From the NCBI GenBank assembly GCA_937128595.1, contig CAKZMO010000656.1:1-44490 (forward strand): a stretch of 44,490 bases of DNA. Reading direction: 5' to 3'. The notes beneath the pieces are model-generated. The model made no database searches. It had not been told where the DNA came from and worked only from the letters and a program-made list of their open reading frames with translations. A program made the position numbers and the translations under genes. The stretch comes from an uncultured cyanobacterium (GTDB lineage Bacteria; Cyanobacteriota; Cyanobacteriia; CAKZMO01). Below are positions 25,035 through 33,428 of the stretch, piece after piece; the stretch's first letter is position 1; each line of letters starts with the position of its first letter.

Positions 25035-26091
25035 AGATGCAGAAGCCATAAATGATTTATTGGCTTGGCTGTTTCAAGATCCTGACCAGGCTGATGGCAC
25101 GCCATCAGGGGATAATTGCAGCGATTCTGCTGAACATCAGTCGTCAGACTCTCAGGGCTTGAAACTTGATAACCTGAACCGTTCTGTTGCTGAGGAGCAA
25201 CCCACCATGCAGCACAACCTCAGCCCTAATGACTCAGAACGCTCAGATGATCGATCACCTGAGCAGTCGTCACTATTCAATGTTGGAGAAATACCCGCTG
25301 TGCAAGATCGTTTTCATGCTCTGTTAAAGCGTCGGCTACGCAATGAAATCGCCCGCAAGCCTCCCATTTTTCCGTGGGAAAGTGAAGCGTGCAACTATGA
25401 CTCTGAACTCCAGGATCTAGCTGCGGCTAACTCTGCTCAAAATAGGGCTTGGGCAGAACATATTCAAAACCGCATTCCGGTTCCTATGTCAGAAACGCTT
25501 CTGACTGAACTCATGCAGCGATGTCAAACGCTAGCTCAATCTTCCCTCCAGCGAGGGGTTCAGATTGTTCAAGCGGTAGAGAGCCTATTCCCCGGCGAAG
25601 GACAAACCCTCAATCATCTTGCAGGTCTGGTTCTAACCTCTCCCGCAAGATCTGCAACCTTGACATCACCCACTGCAGCTCAATCTCTGCCGGGATTTCC
25701 AGCCCACTACAATGCTGCAACACCCGTGCAGAAAATGGCGCTGTCACTCTTGGCTGCTCAAGAAATTATTGAGTCGCTAACTCTGAAGCTCTCAAACGAG
25801 AGTCCCAGTAAATCCTGTCAGTGGAAAACTGCATTGGGTCATCTATCAATCCAAGCGGGATTTGATGCTCGCCTACAGCGCCTGAACATCGAAGCTCATT
25901 TGCCTTGTGCCGGAAAACTCCAGCTTCAGGGAAGTGGGATCGAGACCATGGCTCAACGCACCAGCCCCGGCATTTTGAATGTGGAGCTTTTTGAGGCCGA
26001 GGTCGATTCTATCTATAGCCTTGATATCGAACTAGAACAAGGCGATCGCTCCTCGCTGACGTTTGCCATTCATGTTGCTGGCAACGGCTAA
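25027..26091 (+). CDS. patU: PatU, heterocyst-pattern-associated protein (unsplit form)
   Basis: 354 residues that follow hetZ with an 8-bp overlap, the same order as hetZ-patU in Nostoc-type genomes. In Anabaena PCC 7120 the gene is divided into patU5 and patU3; here it is one frame. The N-terminal ~95 residues are acidic and probably disordered. The conserved part includes VQDRFHALLKRRLRNEIARKPPIFPWESE and a C-terminal beta-rich domain (LGHLSIQAGFDARLQRLNIEAHLPCAGKLQL... LDIELEQGDRSSLTFAIHV). In Anabaena the 3' product modulates heterocyst patterning and antagonises hetZ action. Identification rests on both sequence and context. Confidence 0.88.
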   Translation: MNRDAEAINDLLAWLFQDPDQADGTPSGDNCSDSAEHQSSDSQGLKLDNLNRSVAEEQPTMQHNLSPNDSERSDDRSPEQSSLFNVGEIPAVQDRFHALLKRRLRNEIARKPPIFPWESEACNYDSELQDLAAANSAQNRAWAEHIQNRIPVPMSETLLTELMQRCQTLAQSSLQRGVQIVQAVESLFPGEGQTLNHLAGLVLTSPARSATLTSPTAAQSLPGFPAHYNAATPVQKMALSLLAAQEIIESLTLKLSNESPSKSCQWKTALGHLSIQAGFDARLQRLNIEAHLPCAGKLQLQGSGIETMAQRTSPGILNVELFEAEVDSIYSLDIELEQGDRSSLTFAIHVAGNG

Positions 26092-26287
26092 ACACGCTAA
26101 ACAGGCTAAATACGTCATCAGCATGATTGATTTTCTGAGTCGTGGGTTGTGTTGTAGCTACGACTCATACTGAACTCCCAGTCAGTGCTTAGCTACCACT
26201 CCAGAAAAACGCGAGCAGAAATTTCAATCTCATCAAGGCACGTTTCTTTTCTTAGAAAAGCGTGTCATGCCTCTTTGATGAATGATG

Positions 26288-26324
26288 GTGAGTGGCAGAA
26301 TGCCTGCTACTCACTGTTTTTTTT
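26288..26324 (+). terminator. Intrinsic terminator of the hetZ-patU unit
   Basis: GTGAGTGGCAG pairs with CTGCTACTCAC (11 bp, one G-T wobble) across a 5-base loop, and T8 follows after TG. It is about 200 bp after the patU stop, so the mRNA has a long 3' UTR. A weaker T-rich inverted repeat (CACGTTT / AAAAGCGTG) lies just before it. Confidence 0.8.
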
Positions 26325-26389
26325 GGCGATATCTTTATCGGTTGGCCTTGTTCACGAGCCATTGACGGCTTTAGCGGGCGATCGCACTC

Positions 26390-26653
26390 TTATTCATAAA
26401 AAAATATCGTTTCTTGAATCAGTGCAAAGATCCAACACGATTTAGTCAAACCAAGTCCCAAATTAGTCAATTCCGGGGAAAATAAGAAAAATATCGTCAC
26501 CCGGAAATCATCCGCTGACTGAACCATTGTCCAATTAACAACATAACGCTCGATACCTTCAGACGACGTTTTCACACGTAGCCATAAAAAATTCGTCCCG
26601 TCTAAGCTAAGTTTCTCCAAGCTCCAGCGCAGAGGAGATATCTCAGTCATCAT
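26390..26653 (-). CDS. Possible small hypothetical protein (low confidence)
   Basis: The ORF track shows 137 codons; the part from the ATG at 26653 (MMTEISPLRWSLEKLSLDGTNFLWLRVKTSSEGIERYVVNWTMV) looks protein-like, with alternating beta strands and a later ADDFRVTIFF segment. No domain is recognised, no ribosome-binding site is clear and the end is hydrophobic. The upstream part of the same frame contains a 17-bp tandem repeat and is unlikely to be coding. It could be a real gene in an otherwise empty 515-bp gap. Confidence 0.33.
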   Translation of the reverse strand: MMTEISPLRWSLEKLSLDGTNFLWLRVKTSSEGIERYVVNWTMVQSADDFRVTIFFLFSPELTNLGLGLTKSCWIFALIQETIFFYE

Positions 26654-26840
26654 CGACTCTGTTACCAAAGACGATTCTGGCTGTCGTTCCACAAAGCACT
26701 GGAAAAGGAAAAGCACTGGAAAAGGGACTATATCCAGCTCACAACAGATTACAAATGGATGAAACGTCTTGAGTTGCGGCTGTCCACGGACAACACGGTT
26801 CACTTTGTCTCAGTTATTGACCATAAGGAGACCTATTACC

Positions 26841-27065
26841 ATGCCAAATTCTATCGATTCTGTCTCTCCCCAGACCGCTTATCAGCACCTCCAAGAGCTT
26901 GAGTCAGCGGATACAGCCACCTGTGCAGAATATCGACAAGATGCCTTAGAAGTCTTAGCAGATCCAGACGTTGCACTGAAAGAAAGACAGGCGATCGCCG
27001 ATCGTCTTAACCAAGCAAACCATCGCCTCGAATTGCGTACCGTAGTTACAGATGAAAGCTACTAG
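26841..27065 (+). CDS. Small hypothetical protein, 74 aa
   Basis: The start is well supported: AAGGAG lies about 10 bases before the ATG at 26841, so the longer track ORF (26769) is rejected. The protein is short and helical (TAYQHLQELESADTATCAEYRQDALEVLADPDVALKERQAIADRLNQANHRLELR), soluble and acidic, with no domain that I recognise. It is followed by a 270-bp gap with no clear feature before leuD. Confidence 0.65.
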   Translation: MPNSIDSVSPQTAYQHLQELESADTATCAEYRQDALEVLADPDVALKERQAIADRLNQANHRLELRTVVTDESY

Positions 27066-27335
27066 GGGACTTTCGTTCGCTTGATCAACATTGACTCAGT
27101 CGCTAGAGCAATCAAAGCAATGTCTTGACCGTCGCATTCCAAGCGCAGCAGAACTCCGTCGCTCGTTAAGAATCTGCGGGGTACCTAGAAAATAGCTCTG
27201 TTCCCCACTCCGCTTCGGGCTTATCATAAGAGGCTCGGAAACAGCTATGATTTCGGAATTAGGCTGAGCAACGAACGACAAGCAATAGCCATGAGTTCCG
27301 AGTCGGCTGGAATTTGACTGGAAGGAAGAGTCTAA

Positions 27336-27926
27336 ATGTCTCAAGTAATCTCAATTTCGGGTCGCGGCATCCCCCTCAAGGGAGACGATATTGATACCGA
27401 TCGCATCATTCCGGCGCGATTTCTCAAATGCGTCACCTTCGATGGCCTAGGCGAACACACCTTTGAAGACGATCGCACCGCTCTCAAGGGAAGTCATGCC
27501 TTCGATCAACCCCAGTATGAAGATGCAGAAGTGTTAGTCGTCAACCGCAACTTTGGCTGCGGTTCGAGCCGCGAACATGCACCTCAGGCGATCGCCCGTT
27601 GGGGTATCAAAGTATTGGTCGGAGAAAGTTTTGCCGAAATTTTCTTTGGCAATTGCGTTGCAATGGGCATTCCCTGCGTCACGGCTGCGGCTGACAATGT
27701 GAAAGCGTTGCAAGAGGCGATCGCCAACCATCCTCAAGCGACCATCGAGGTCAATATAGACACCATGCAAGCGTCTTGTGGCGATTTAACGTTCCCTGTA
27801 GAGATAGGAGACGGGCCTCGGCAAATGTTTATATCAGGCACTTGGGACGCCTGTGGTCAGTTGGTGGCGCAAGCTTCAGCTATTCAGCAAACGGCTGGAA
27901 AACTGCCTTATGTCGCGTGGAGTTAG
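27336..27926 (+). CDS. leuD: 3-isopropylmalate dehydratase small subunit
   Basis: Small (swivel-domain) subunit of the LeuCD isomerase in leucine synthesis. Family text: [58 protein letters not shown]. The 196-residue length is normal and the start is clear (GGAAGGAAGA before the ATG). leuC is not in the window; separate leuC and leuD loci occur in cyanobacteria. Confidence 0.96.
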   Translation: MSQVISISGRGIPLKGDDIDTDRIIPARFLKCVTFDGLGEHTFEDDRTALKGSHAFDQPQYEDAEVLVVNRNFGCGSSREHAPQAIARWGIKVLVGESFAEIFFGNCVAMGIPCVTAAADNVKALQEAIANHPQATIEVNIDTMQASCGDLTFPVEIGDGPRQMFISGTWDACGQLVAQASAIQQTAGKLPYVAWS

Positions 27927-27966
27927 CAAAGCGGTTTATTTCTGCGCCTCCCACTACATCGAGACA

Positions 27967-28512
27967 TCACATCAAGTCAGACATCGAAACCGTGGTTGGT
28001 GGAATTTCCTGGTTATATTCGGTCACAATATCCCACTGGGTTTGAGCATCGTAGAAAACCGTGACTTGAGTTTCGAGAGTATAAAAGTCTCCACCCCGAG
28101 GCCGACCCCGAAAGGTAAAGGTAACACTACCGTCGGAGTTGATGACGTGGGGCGACTCCGCAGCAGGGCCATGCATGGATGGCTCTGTTTCATAAACGCT
28201 AACTCCACCGTTCTCGGCTTCACCTCGCTGACGCGCTAAGTTTTTGGCTCGGTTGAGATCATAGTCAAAAGCCATCAGCAACACGCCTCTAGACTGACTG
28301 ATATCAGTTAGATGGATGTCAGTTGGCGAGATGGTTGCGGAGTTCTTTGTAGAAAATTCGGCAGCAACACGATCTGAACCAAGAGTAAGCAGAGTAAGGG
28401 TAGCGATCGCCACATGCAGCACCCTATTTCGCTCTAAAAAACAGGCTTGTAATAACTTTGCAGACGGCATCAGAACTTCTTTTGACGTGCGGTTGAGAGT
28501 ACTCACCATCAT
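27967..28512 (-). CDS. Exported hypothetical protein, cyanobacterial type
   Basis: 181 residues. A hydrophobic stretch (VLHVAIATLTLLTLGSDRVAAEF) after a basic N-terminus looks like a signal peptide ending at an AxA-type site. The mature part (FDYDLNRAKNLARQRGEAENGGVSVYETEPSMHGPA, VTFTFRGRPRG) resembles conserved cyanobacterial hypothetical proteins that I recall without a function. GAGG precedes a double ATG at 28512/28509. It is convergent with leuD, with a 40-bp gap. Confidence 0.7.
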   Translation of the reverse strand: MMVSTLNRTSKEVLMPSAKLLQACFLERNRVLHVAIATLTLLTLGSDRVAAEFSTKNSATISPTDIHLTDISQSRGVLLMAFDYDLNRAKNLARQRGEAENGGVSVYETEPSMHGPAAESPHVINSDGSVTFTFRGRPRGGDFYTLETQVTVFYDAQTQWDIVTEYNQEIPPTTVSMSDLM

Positions 28513-28571
28513 TTCCTCAAGTCATCAATCCAGAACTAAGGTTAGACCACAATCCAGTTATCTCAACAGCG

Positions 28572-28682
28572 GGCGTTGCACAGCATAGAATGATGCGGAA
28601 AGATTCAACTCATGGATGACCTGCTGTAGGGGCATCGCAATGCGATGCCCTGACCAAAATCATTCTTCGAATGTGCAACGCC
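28572..28682. mobile_element. 111-bp MITE-like element (family A), copy 1
   Basis: It begins GGCGTTGCACA and ends TGTGCAACGCC, an 11-bp perfect terminal inverted repeat. It is flanked by the 8-bp direct repeat CAACAGCG on both sides. Inside is a partial GTAGGGGCATCGC palindrome. It is 107/111 identical to the reverse complement of 41335-41445. It has no ORF. It lies upstream of the secreted hypothetical gene and soxD. Confidence 0.88.
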
Positions 28683-28920
28683 CAACAGCGCAAGGGGTTG
28701 CGAAAGCACTGGATTAGCAATCTCTATTCTAAAAAACCTTCGTCAGCTTTTTCCTTTATCATTTCAGAAAACCGTGAATTCTTAATCGGATAGCCATGAC
28801 ACCCAAAGAGTCCGCCGAGATACGTTGAACCTGTTCTTCTGAACAAACATGAGCAGAATCCGAAGATTCAGTTCATGTTTATCGCTGAATTCAGTCCCGC
28901 TAGAAACTGCTTTGTTACCT

Positions 28921-29190
28921 ATGAGCTTCCAGCTAACCTGTCCCAACTGCGGCAAACGCTCTGTCAATGAATTTGTTTGCAAAGGTGAACAGCGCGATCG
29001 CCCGACCCCAACGGCAAACTTTGAAACTTGGTCAGATTACGTATATCTCAAAGACAATTTCAAAGGCACCCAGCGCGAATGGTGGTATCACCGCTCCGGT
29101 TGTCAGACCTGGTTTATCGTCGAACGAGATACCACGGACAACAAGGCTCACACTGCTGTTTACCCGTCCCTTCAGTCGTCGAACCCATAG
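28921..29190 (+). CDS. soxD: Sarcosine oxidase delta subunit-like protein (SoxD)
   Basis: 89 residues from the ATG at 28921, where the family alignment begins (MSFQLTCPNCG); the longer track start adds 24 unrelated residues. Zinc ligands of SoxD are all present: C7-x2-C10 and H57-x3-C61 (WWYHRSGC). ETWSDYVYLKDNFKGTQREWW and GCQTWF are also typical. In heterotetrameric sarcosine oxidase (alpha, beta, gamma, delta) this subunit is structural. The matching alpha-like gene is 1.2 kb downstream on the same strand. No clear Shine-Dalgarno is seen. Confidence 0.85.
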   Translation: MSFQLTCPNCGKRSVNEFVCKGEQRDRPTPTANFETWSDYVYLKDNFKGTQREWWYHRSGCQTWFIVERDTTDNKAHTAVYPSLQSSNP

Positions 29191-29233
29191 TTTTGGGAAG
29201 CCGATTTCTTTCACTCGTTCTGAGGCGGATAGA

Positions 29234-30133
29234 CTACGCCAATTCTTTCCGCATGTTCATGCGGTAGGGTAAGTCCACGGTTCGACTATTCCAAAGCTTG
29301 TAGGCCAACCAGGCCAGCAACGGCAAAGACAAGCAGAGGCAGAAAAGCCCCGCATAGAGATGACTAAACGAGGCATCAGGTGGCTCTGTTTGAGGCAGCC
29401 ACAACGCCAAAGCAACAAATCCGTTGTTGATAGCATGAGCCAAGATCGGCACAACAAGCTTGCAAGTCTTGAGATAAAGCAACACCATCATGACTCCAAA
29501 GACGGTCAGGCCAATTGGGTTGATGTGCAAGATTCCAAACAAAATTGAGCCAACGACTATTGCCCTGATCAAATTCCACTTGAGCGCCCAGCGATGTAGC
29601 AAAAGCCCCCGAAACAGAAGTTCTTCAAGAGTCGGAGCGACAACGACTAGCAAACCTGTTGTCAGTAATTTTTGAAGAAACGGAAATGACGAAGGTTGCG
29701 CCAGAGACGAACTTTCCAAGAGCTGATCTGCAAACTCTGGCAGCAGAACAGCCAAAAGACCGAACATCAGCAGCCCAGCTCCGGTAGAAAAAACAAGGCA
29801 GGCGATCGCCACCAACACAGCATCTCGAATGTCACGGCCTGAAAGTCGGGTCGAACCGATGACTTGGGAGACAGGCAAGTTGCATTTTCTCAGATACGAC
29901 AACACCCACCCCAGGAAAACCGCCCAACCAACATAGAGCCCCATCAAAAGCCATATCGGGTCTTCGGCGCTGACTCCTGAAGACGACTGGACGATAGCCG
30001 CCAAGATGACAAGGATCAGTCCTCCCACAAACTGAAACAGCAAGAAGCGCCCAAAGAAAAGGCGAGCTTTGACCCTCTCAAATGGTTGGGAAGAGTCAGT
30101 GGATTCGAGCGAGATAGCCGAACGGATGCTCAT
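29234..30133 (-). CDS. CPBP-family intramembrane metalloprotease
   Basis: 299 residues with about eight hydrophobic segments. Abi/CPBP motifs: motif 1 LEELLFRGLLLHRW (EExxxR), motif 2 a histidine in GILHINPIGLTVFG, and motif 3 LAHAINNGFVALAL. The family includes Rce1-like prenyl proteases and bacteriocin-immunity proteins; cyanobacterial members are mostly uncharacterised. The gene sits on the opposite strand between soxD and soxA and ends 43 bp from the soxD stop, so it interrupts what would otherwise be a sox unit. Confidence 0.9.
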   Translation of the reverse strand: MSIRSAISLESTDSSQPFERVKARLFFGRFLLFQFVGGLILVILAAIVQSSSGVSAEDPIWLLMGLYVGWAVFLGWVLSYLRKCNLPVSQVIGSTRLSGRDIRDAVLVAIACLVFSTGAGLLMFGLLAVLLPEFADQLLESSSLAQPSSFPFLQKLLTTGLLVVVAPTLEELLFRGLLLHRWALKWNLIRAIVVGSILFGILHINPIGLTVFGVMMVLLYLKTCKLVVPILAHAINNGFVALALWLPQTEPPDASFSHLYAGLFCLCLSLPLLAWLAYKLWNSRTVDLPYRMNMRKELA

Positions 30134-30377
30134 AAAAACACAGAGAGGTAAATTGAGCAGACCAGCACCAGACGATGCTTATTCATCATTACAACCTGTC
30201 ATCCTGCTTTTTCTGATAAAACTCAAAGAAAGCAAGAAATTTCACAAGAACGATTGGCGATCGCCCATTTCATCCCGAAGAGATTCTAGGCTCTCACTGC
30301 GAATCGCTTCATGAAACTCTTGTCCCAACGCGAAGCAAACTTCAGAGGTTTTTGTACTCCAGATATCGAAATAGAGC

Positions 30378-33284
30378 ATGAAAACTTGTTATAACAAGTG
30401 GATGGCAAATCGAATTTCACATCATCCCTACTGTTCCCTACCCGATCGCGGTAAGCCCGTCACCTTTTTTCTCAACGGTCAACCGATTGAGGGCTACAAT
30501 ACCGACACTGTCACCTCGGCGTTGATGGCAGCTGGGGTGTCGGTGATGTCTCGCAGCTTCAAATTTCACCGTCCTCGTAGTGTATACGACGGTCACGGAC
30601 AAGGGCCAGAAACGCTGCTAACCATCGACCATGTGCCGAATGTGTTGGGCGATCGCACGCTGATTCGCAGAGGAATGCAGGTCGAAACCCAAAATGCTTT
30701 TCCCTCGGTCGAGTTCGACCTGATGGCGGTGAACGATGCCGTGATCCCGCTGCTGCCCAACATCTTCTACTACAAGATGTTTCACAAACCAAAGGGACTC
30801 TGGAGATGGGTTGAGCCGTGGATTCGTAGAGCCGCAGGACTCGGGAAAGTTGACCTTGACGGGCAGGAGCTCGACCGCCGCTATGAGAAGCGATATCGAT
30901 TTCCGGATGTGTGCGTGGTGGGTGGAGGTGTGGCAGGATTGGCTGCTGCCAAAGCGGCATTGGAACTAGGAAAACAGGTATTGCTGATTGATGATCACCC
31001 AAGGTTGGGCGGCAAGTCGCTGCACTCTATTGCCCCAGTCGAGAACTGTCGAGAGAAATCCCTCAACGGACAAACAGAACAGAGGGCGATCGCCCATCTC
31101 ATCGAGTCCTTACAATCTGAGCCAAACCTAGAAATTCTCACTCAAACCAGCGTCTTTGGGGTGTACGAAGATCTCTACATCGCTGCCCAAACTGATACAG
31201 AACTGTTCAAAATCCGCGCGAATTCTGTTGTGTTAGCACCGGGAGCGAGCGATCGCCATCTCGTTTTTGAGAACAATGACAAGCCGGGGATCATGACAGC
31301 ACGAGGGGTTGAGCGTCTGATTGCCTGTCACGGGATCGTACCGGGTGAGAATGCAGTCGTCGTCACCTGCCATGACGGAGGCTACCATACGGCTCTCCTG
31401 ATGCATGGTGCTGGAATTTATGTTCAAGCGATCGTCGATGCCCGATCCCTTAGCGAACCTGGATATTTTGAGGCTAAGGTTCGAGCGCTAGGCATTCCGA
31501 TTTACAACCGTCAAACCATTCACGCTGCCCACGGCTTCAAAACCGTCGATCGCATCGACATTGGCGATTTGCAGGGCGACCGAGTGCTCCGCAGCTTCAG
31601 TTGTGATTTGGTGGTCATGGCTGTCGGCTACAAGCCCCAACTTAATCTTCTCTCTGCTGGGCGACAACGTCCCGTGTGGGATCGGAAGCGGCAGGTGCTT
31701 CGCATCACCGATTTGCCAGAAGGAATCTATGCTGCTGGAGAGGTGAATGGGACGGCGAGTTTCGCACATCTCTATGACGAAGGATGGCAGACAGGTCTGT
31801 CCGCTGCTGCTGGAAAAGTTCAACCGGAATCAGTGCGGGACTACGATGATCATATTCCGGCACTGCCTGCGGATATTGAGGCTGGCGGAACCCGTCACTT
31901 CATTTGCAAATGCATGGATGTGACGCGAGCAGAGGTTCAGTGCTCTGTTGCCGAAGGATTTGATGCAGTCGAAACGCTGAAACGCTACACCAGTATGGGC
32001 ATGGGGCCATGTCAGGGAAAACTTTGCTACGAAGCAGTGGCGCGACTGGCAGCACAAGATACGGGACTCCCTGAAGCCGAAGCTGTGCCTACTACCATGC
32101 GACCTCCCTTCTCACCCGTGTCGTTTGGCGTGTTAGCAGGGCGATCGCCCCACCTTCAGCCCATTCAGCGCACCCCCATGCATTCCTCCCACCTCAATGC
32201 AAGTGCCACCTTCCTCAATGCTGGACGCTGGAAACGCCCCCATTCATATCGCGATCCCCAGCAGGAAGCTCAGCATGTTCGCACTGCGCTTGGCATCATT
32301 GACATCAGTACCCTTGGCAAGATTGAGATTTCTGGAACAGATGCCCTGAATTTTCTCCACTTCCTGCTGCCTGGAAAGTACGCCAAGCTGGCTGTAGGAC
32401 GCACGCGCTATTCAGTCATAGTAGGAGAAGACGGTATTTTGTTCGAGGACGGAACTCTGTCTCAGATTGAGCCGGGAGTCTACTATCTTTCGACGACGAC
32501 TAGCAATCAAGATGCCATCAACGCCATGTTTCAGTGGTGGCTGACCGTGGAGAATTTTGATGTGGAGGTGAAAAATCTGACCGCCGTATACGCAGCAGTC
32601 AACGTCACTGGAGCCACCTCTCGAAAATTCCTTCAGCCTCTGGTAGACATTGACTTATCCAATGAAGTGTTTCCCTACATGGCTTGTCGCAAAGCCCACA
32701 TATCAGGCATTCCCGTTCTCATGTTTAGAGTTGGATTCACCGGAGAGCTAGGCTACGAACTCCACTTTCCCTCAGAGTACGGAGAATCATTGTGGGATTA
32801 TTTGCTGGAGCAAGGTGAGTCCTACCAGCTAAAGCCCTTTGGAGTAGAGACTCAGCGAATTTTGCGGTTGGAAAAGGGGCACTTGATCCCCGGTATCGAT
32901 ACCGATGCCCTGACCAATCCCTACGAAGCGGGAGTTGGATTTGCAATCAAGGAAGATAAAACTGATTTCGTCGGAAAAGCATTTCTTCAAAACTTTAGCG
33001 AACGGGAGACAGAGCAGTTCCTAGTTCCCTATGAGCTACATCCTGGTTCCCCCATTCCAGAAGATGGTGTGGCTACGTTTTATCAAGGAAAGCTAATCGG
33101 TCGAGTCACGAGTTCTCGCCTCAGTCCCACCCTAAACCGGGGGATCGGCCTCGCCTGGGTAAAATCTGAGCAATCTAAGCCTGGAACCCAGTTCACCATT
33201 CGCTGTTCCAACGGTCAGGAGGTTGTTGCAACGGTGCTTGACCATGCAGCCTATGATCCCCAAGGCACCAGACTAAAAGCTTAG
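30378..33284 (+). CDS. soxA: Sarcosine oxidase alpha-like flavoprotein with BFD-type [2Fe-2S] motif and GcvT domain
   Basis: 968 residues. In order: a 2Fe-2S ferredoxin-like fold region (KPVTFFLNGQPIEGYNTDTVTSALMAAG, about 25-110); a FAD/NAD-binding Rossmann domain (VCVVGGGVAGLAAAKAALELG, about 180); a BFD-like motif C510-x-C512 ... C545-x4-C550 (ICKCMDVT, GPCQGKLC); and a C-terminal GcvT/aminomethyltransferase fold (about 590-960) that would use folate. Layout and length match SoxA of heterotetrameric sarcosine oxidase, which demethylates sarcosine to glycine. Canonical SoxA, as I recall it, has DQGK without these cysteines, so an electron-transferring dehydrogenase variant for another N-methyl amine is possible. 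The start is either 30378 or 30402 (MANRISHHP); a 16-bp palindrome lies between them. Confidence 0.85.
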   Translation: MKTCYNKWMANRISHHPYCSLPDRGKPVTFFLNGQPIEGYNTDTVTSALMAAGVSVMSRSFKFHRPRSVYDGHGQGPETLLTIDHVPNVLGDRTLIRRGMQVETQNAFPSVEFDLMAVNDAVIPLLPNIFYYKMFHKPKGLWRWVEPWIRRAAGLGKVDLDGQELDRRYEKRYRFPDVCVVGGGVAGLAAAKAALELGKQVLLIDDHPRLGGKSLHSIAPVENCREKSLNGQTEQRAIAHLIESLQSEPNLEILTQTSVFGVYEDLYIAAQTDTELFKIRANSVVLAPGASDRHLVFENNDKPGIMTARGVERLIACHGIVPGENAVVVTCHDGGYHTALLMHGAGIYVQAIVDARSLSEPGYFEAKVRALGIPIYNRQTIHAAHGFKTVDRIDIGDLQGDRVLRSFSCDLVVMAVGYKPQLNLLSAGRQRPVWDRKRQVLRITDLPEGIYAAGEVNGTASFAHLYDEGWQTGLSAAAGKVQPESVRDYDDHIPALPADIEAGGTRHFICKCMDVTRAEVQCSVAEGFDAVETLKRYTSMGMGPCQGKLCYEAVARLAAQDTGLPEAEAVPTTMRPPFSPVSFGVLAGRSPHLQPIQRTPMHSSHLNASATFLNAGRWKRPHSYRDPQQEAQHVRTALGIIDISTLGKIEISGTDALNFLHFLLPGKYAKLAVGRTRYSVIVGEDGILFEDGTLSQIEPGVYYLSTTTSNQDAINAMFQWWLTVENFDVEVKNLTAVYAAVNVTGATSRKFLQPLVDIDLSNEVFPYMACRKAHISGIPVLMFRVGFTGELGYELHFPSEYGESLWDYLLEQGESYQLKPFGVETQRILRLEKGHLIPGIDTDALTNPYEAGVGFAIKEDKTDFVGKAFLQNFSERETEQFLVPYELHPGSPIPEDGVATFYQGKLIGRVTSSRLSPTLNRGIGLAWVKSEQSKPGTQFTIRCSNGQEVVATVLDHAAYDPQGTRLKA
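30384..30399. promoter_or_regulatory. 16-bp perfect palindrome at the soxA start (candidate operator)
   Basis: ACTTGTTATAACAAGT is its own reverse complement. It lies 2 bases before the second in-frame ATG (30402) of soxA and 3 bases after the first ATG codon. If the second ATG is used, it lies in the leader and could block transcription or translation. Confidence 0.4.
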
Positions 33285-33428
33285 GCTTCATCGGATTCGA
33301 TCCCAAAGTCAATTCATCCTAAAAGGCAAGCACTTCGACGCAGGCGTTAAGATAGAACACTGAGTCAATTTGGCCTCAAGAGCAGCGATCGCTCTGACTC
33401 CTTTTTCTAAGAACATTTGCGCACCATC

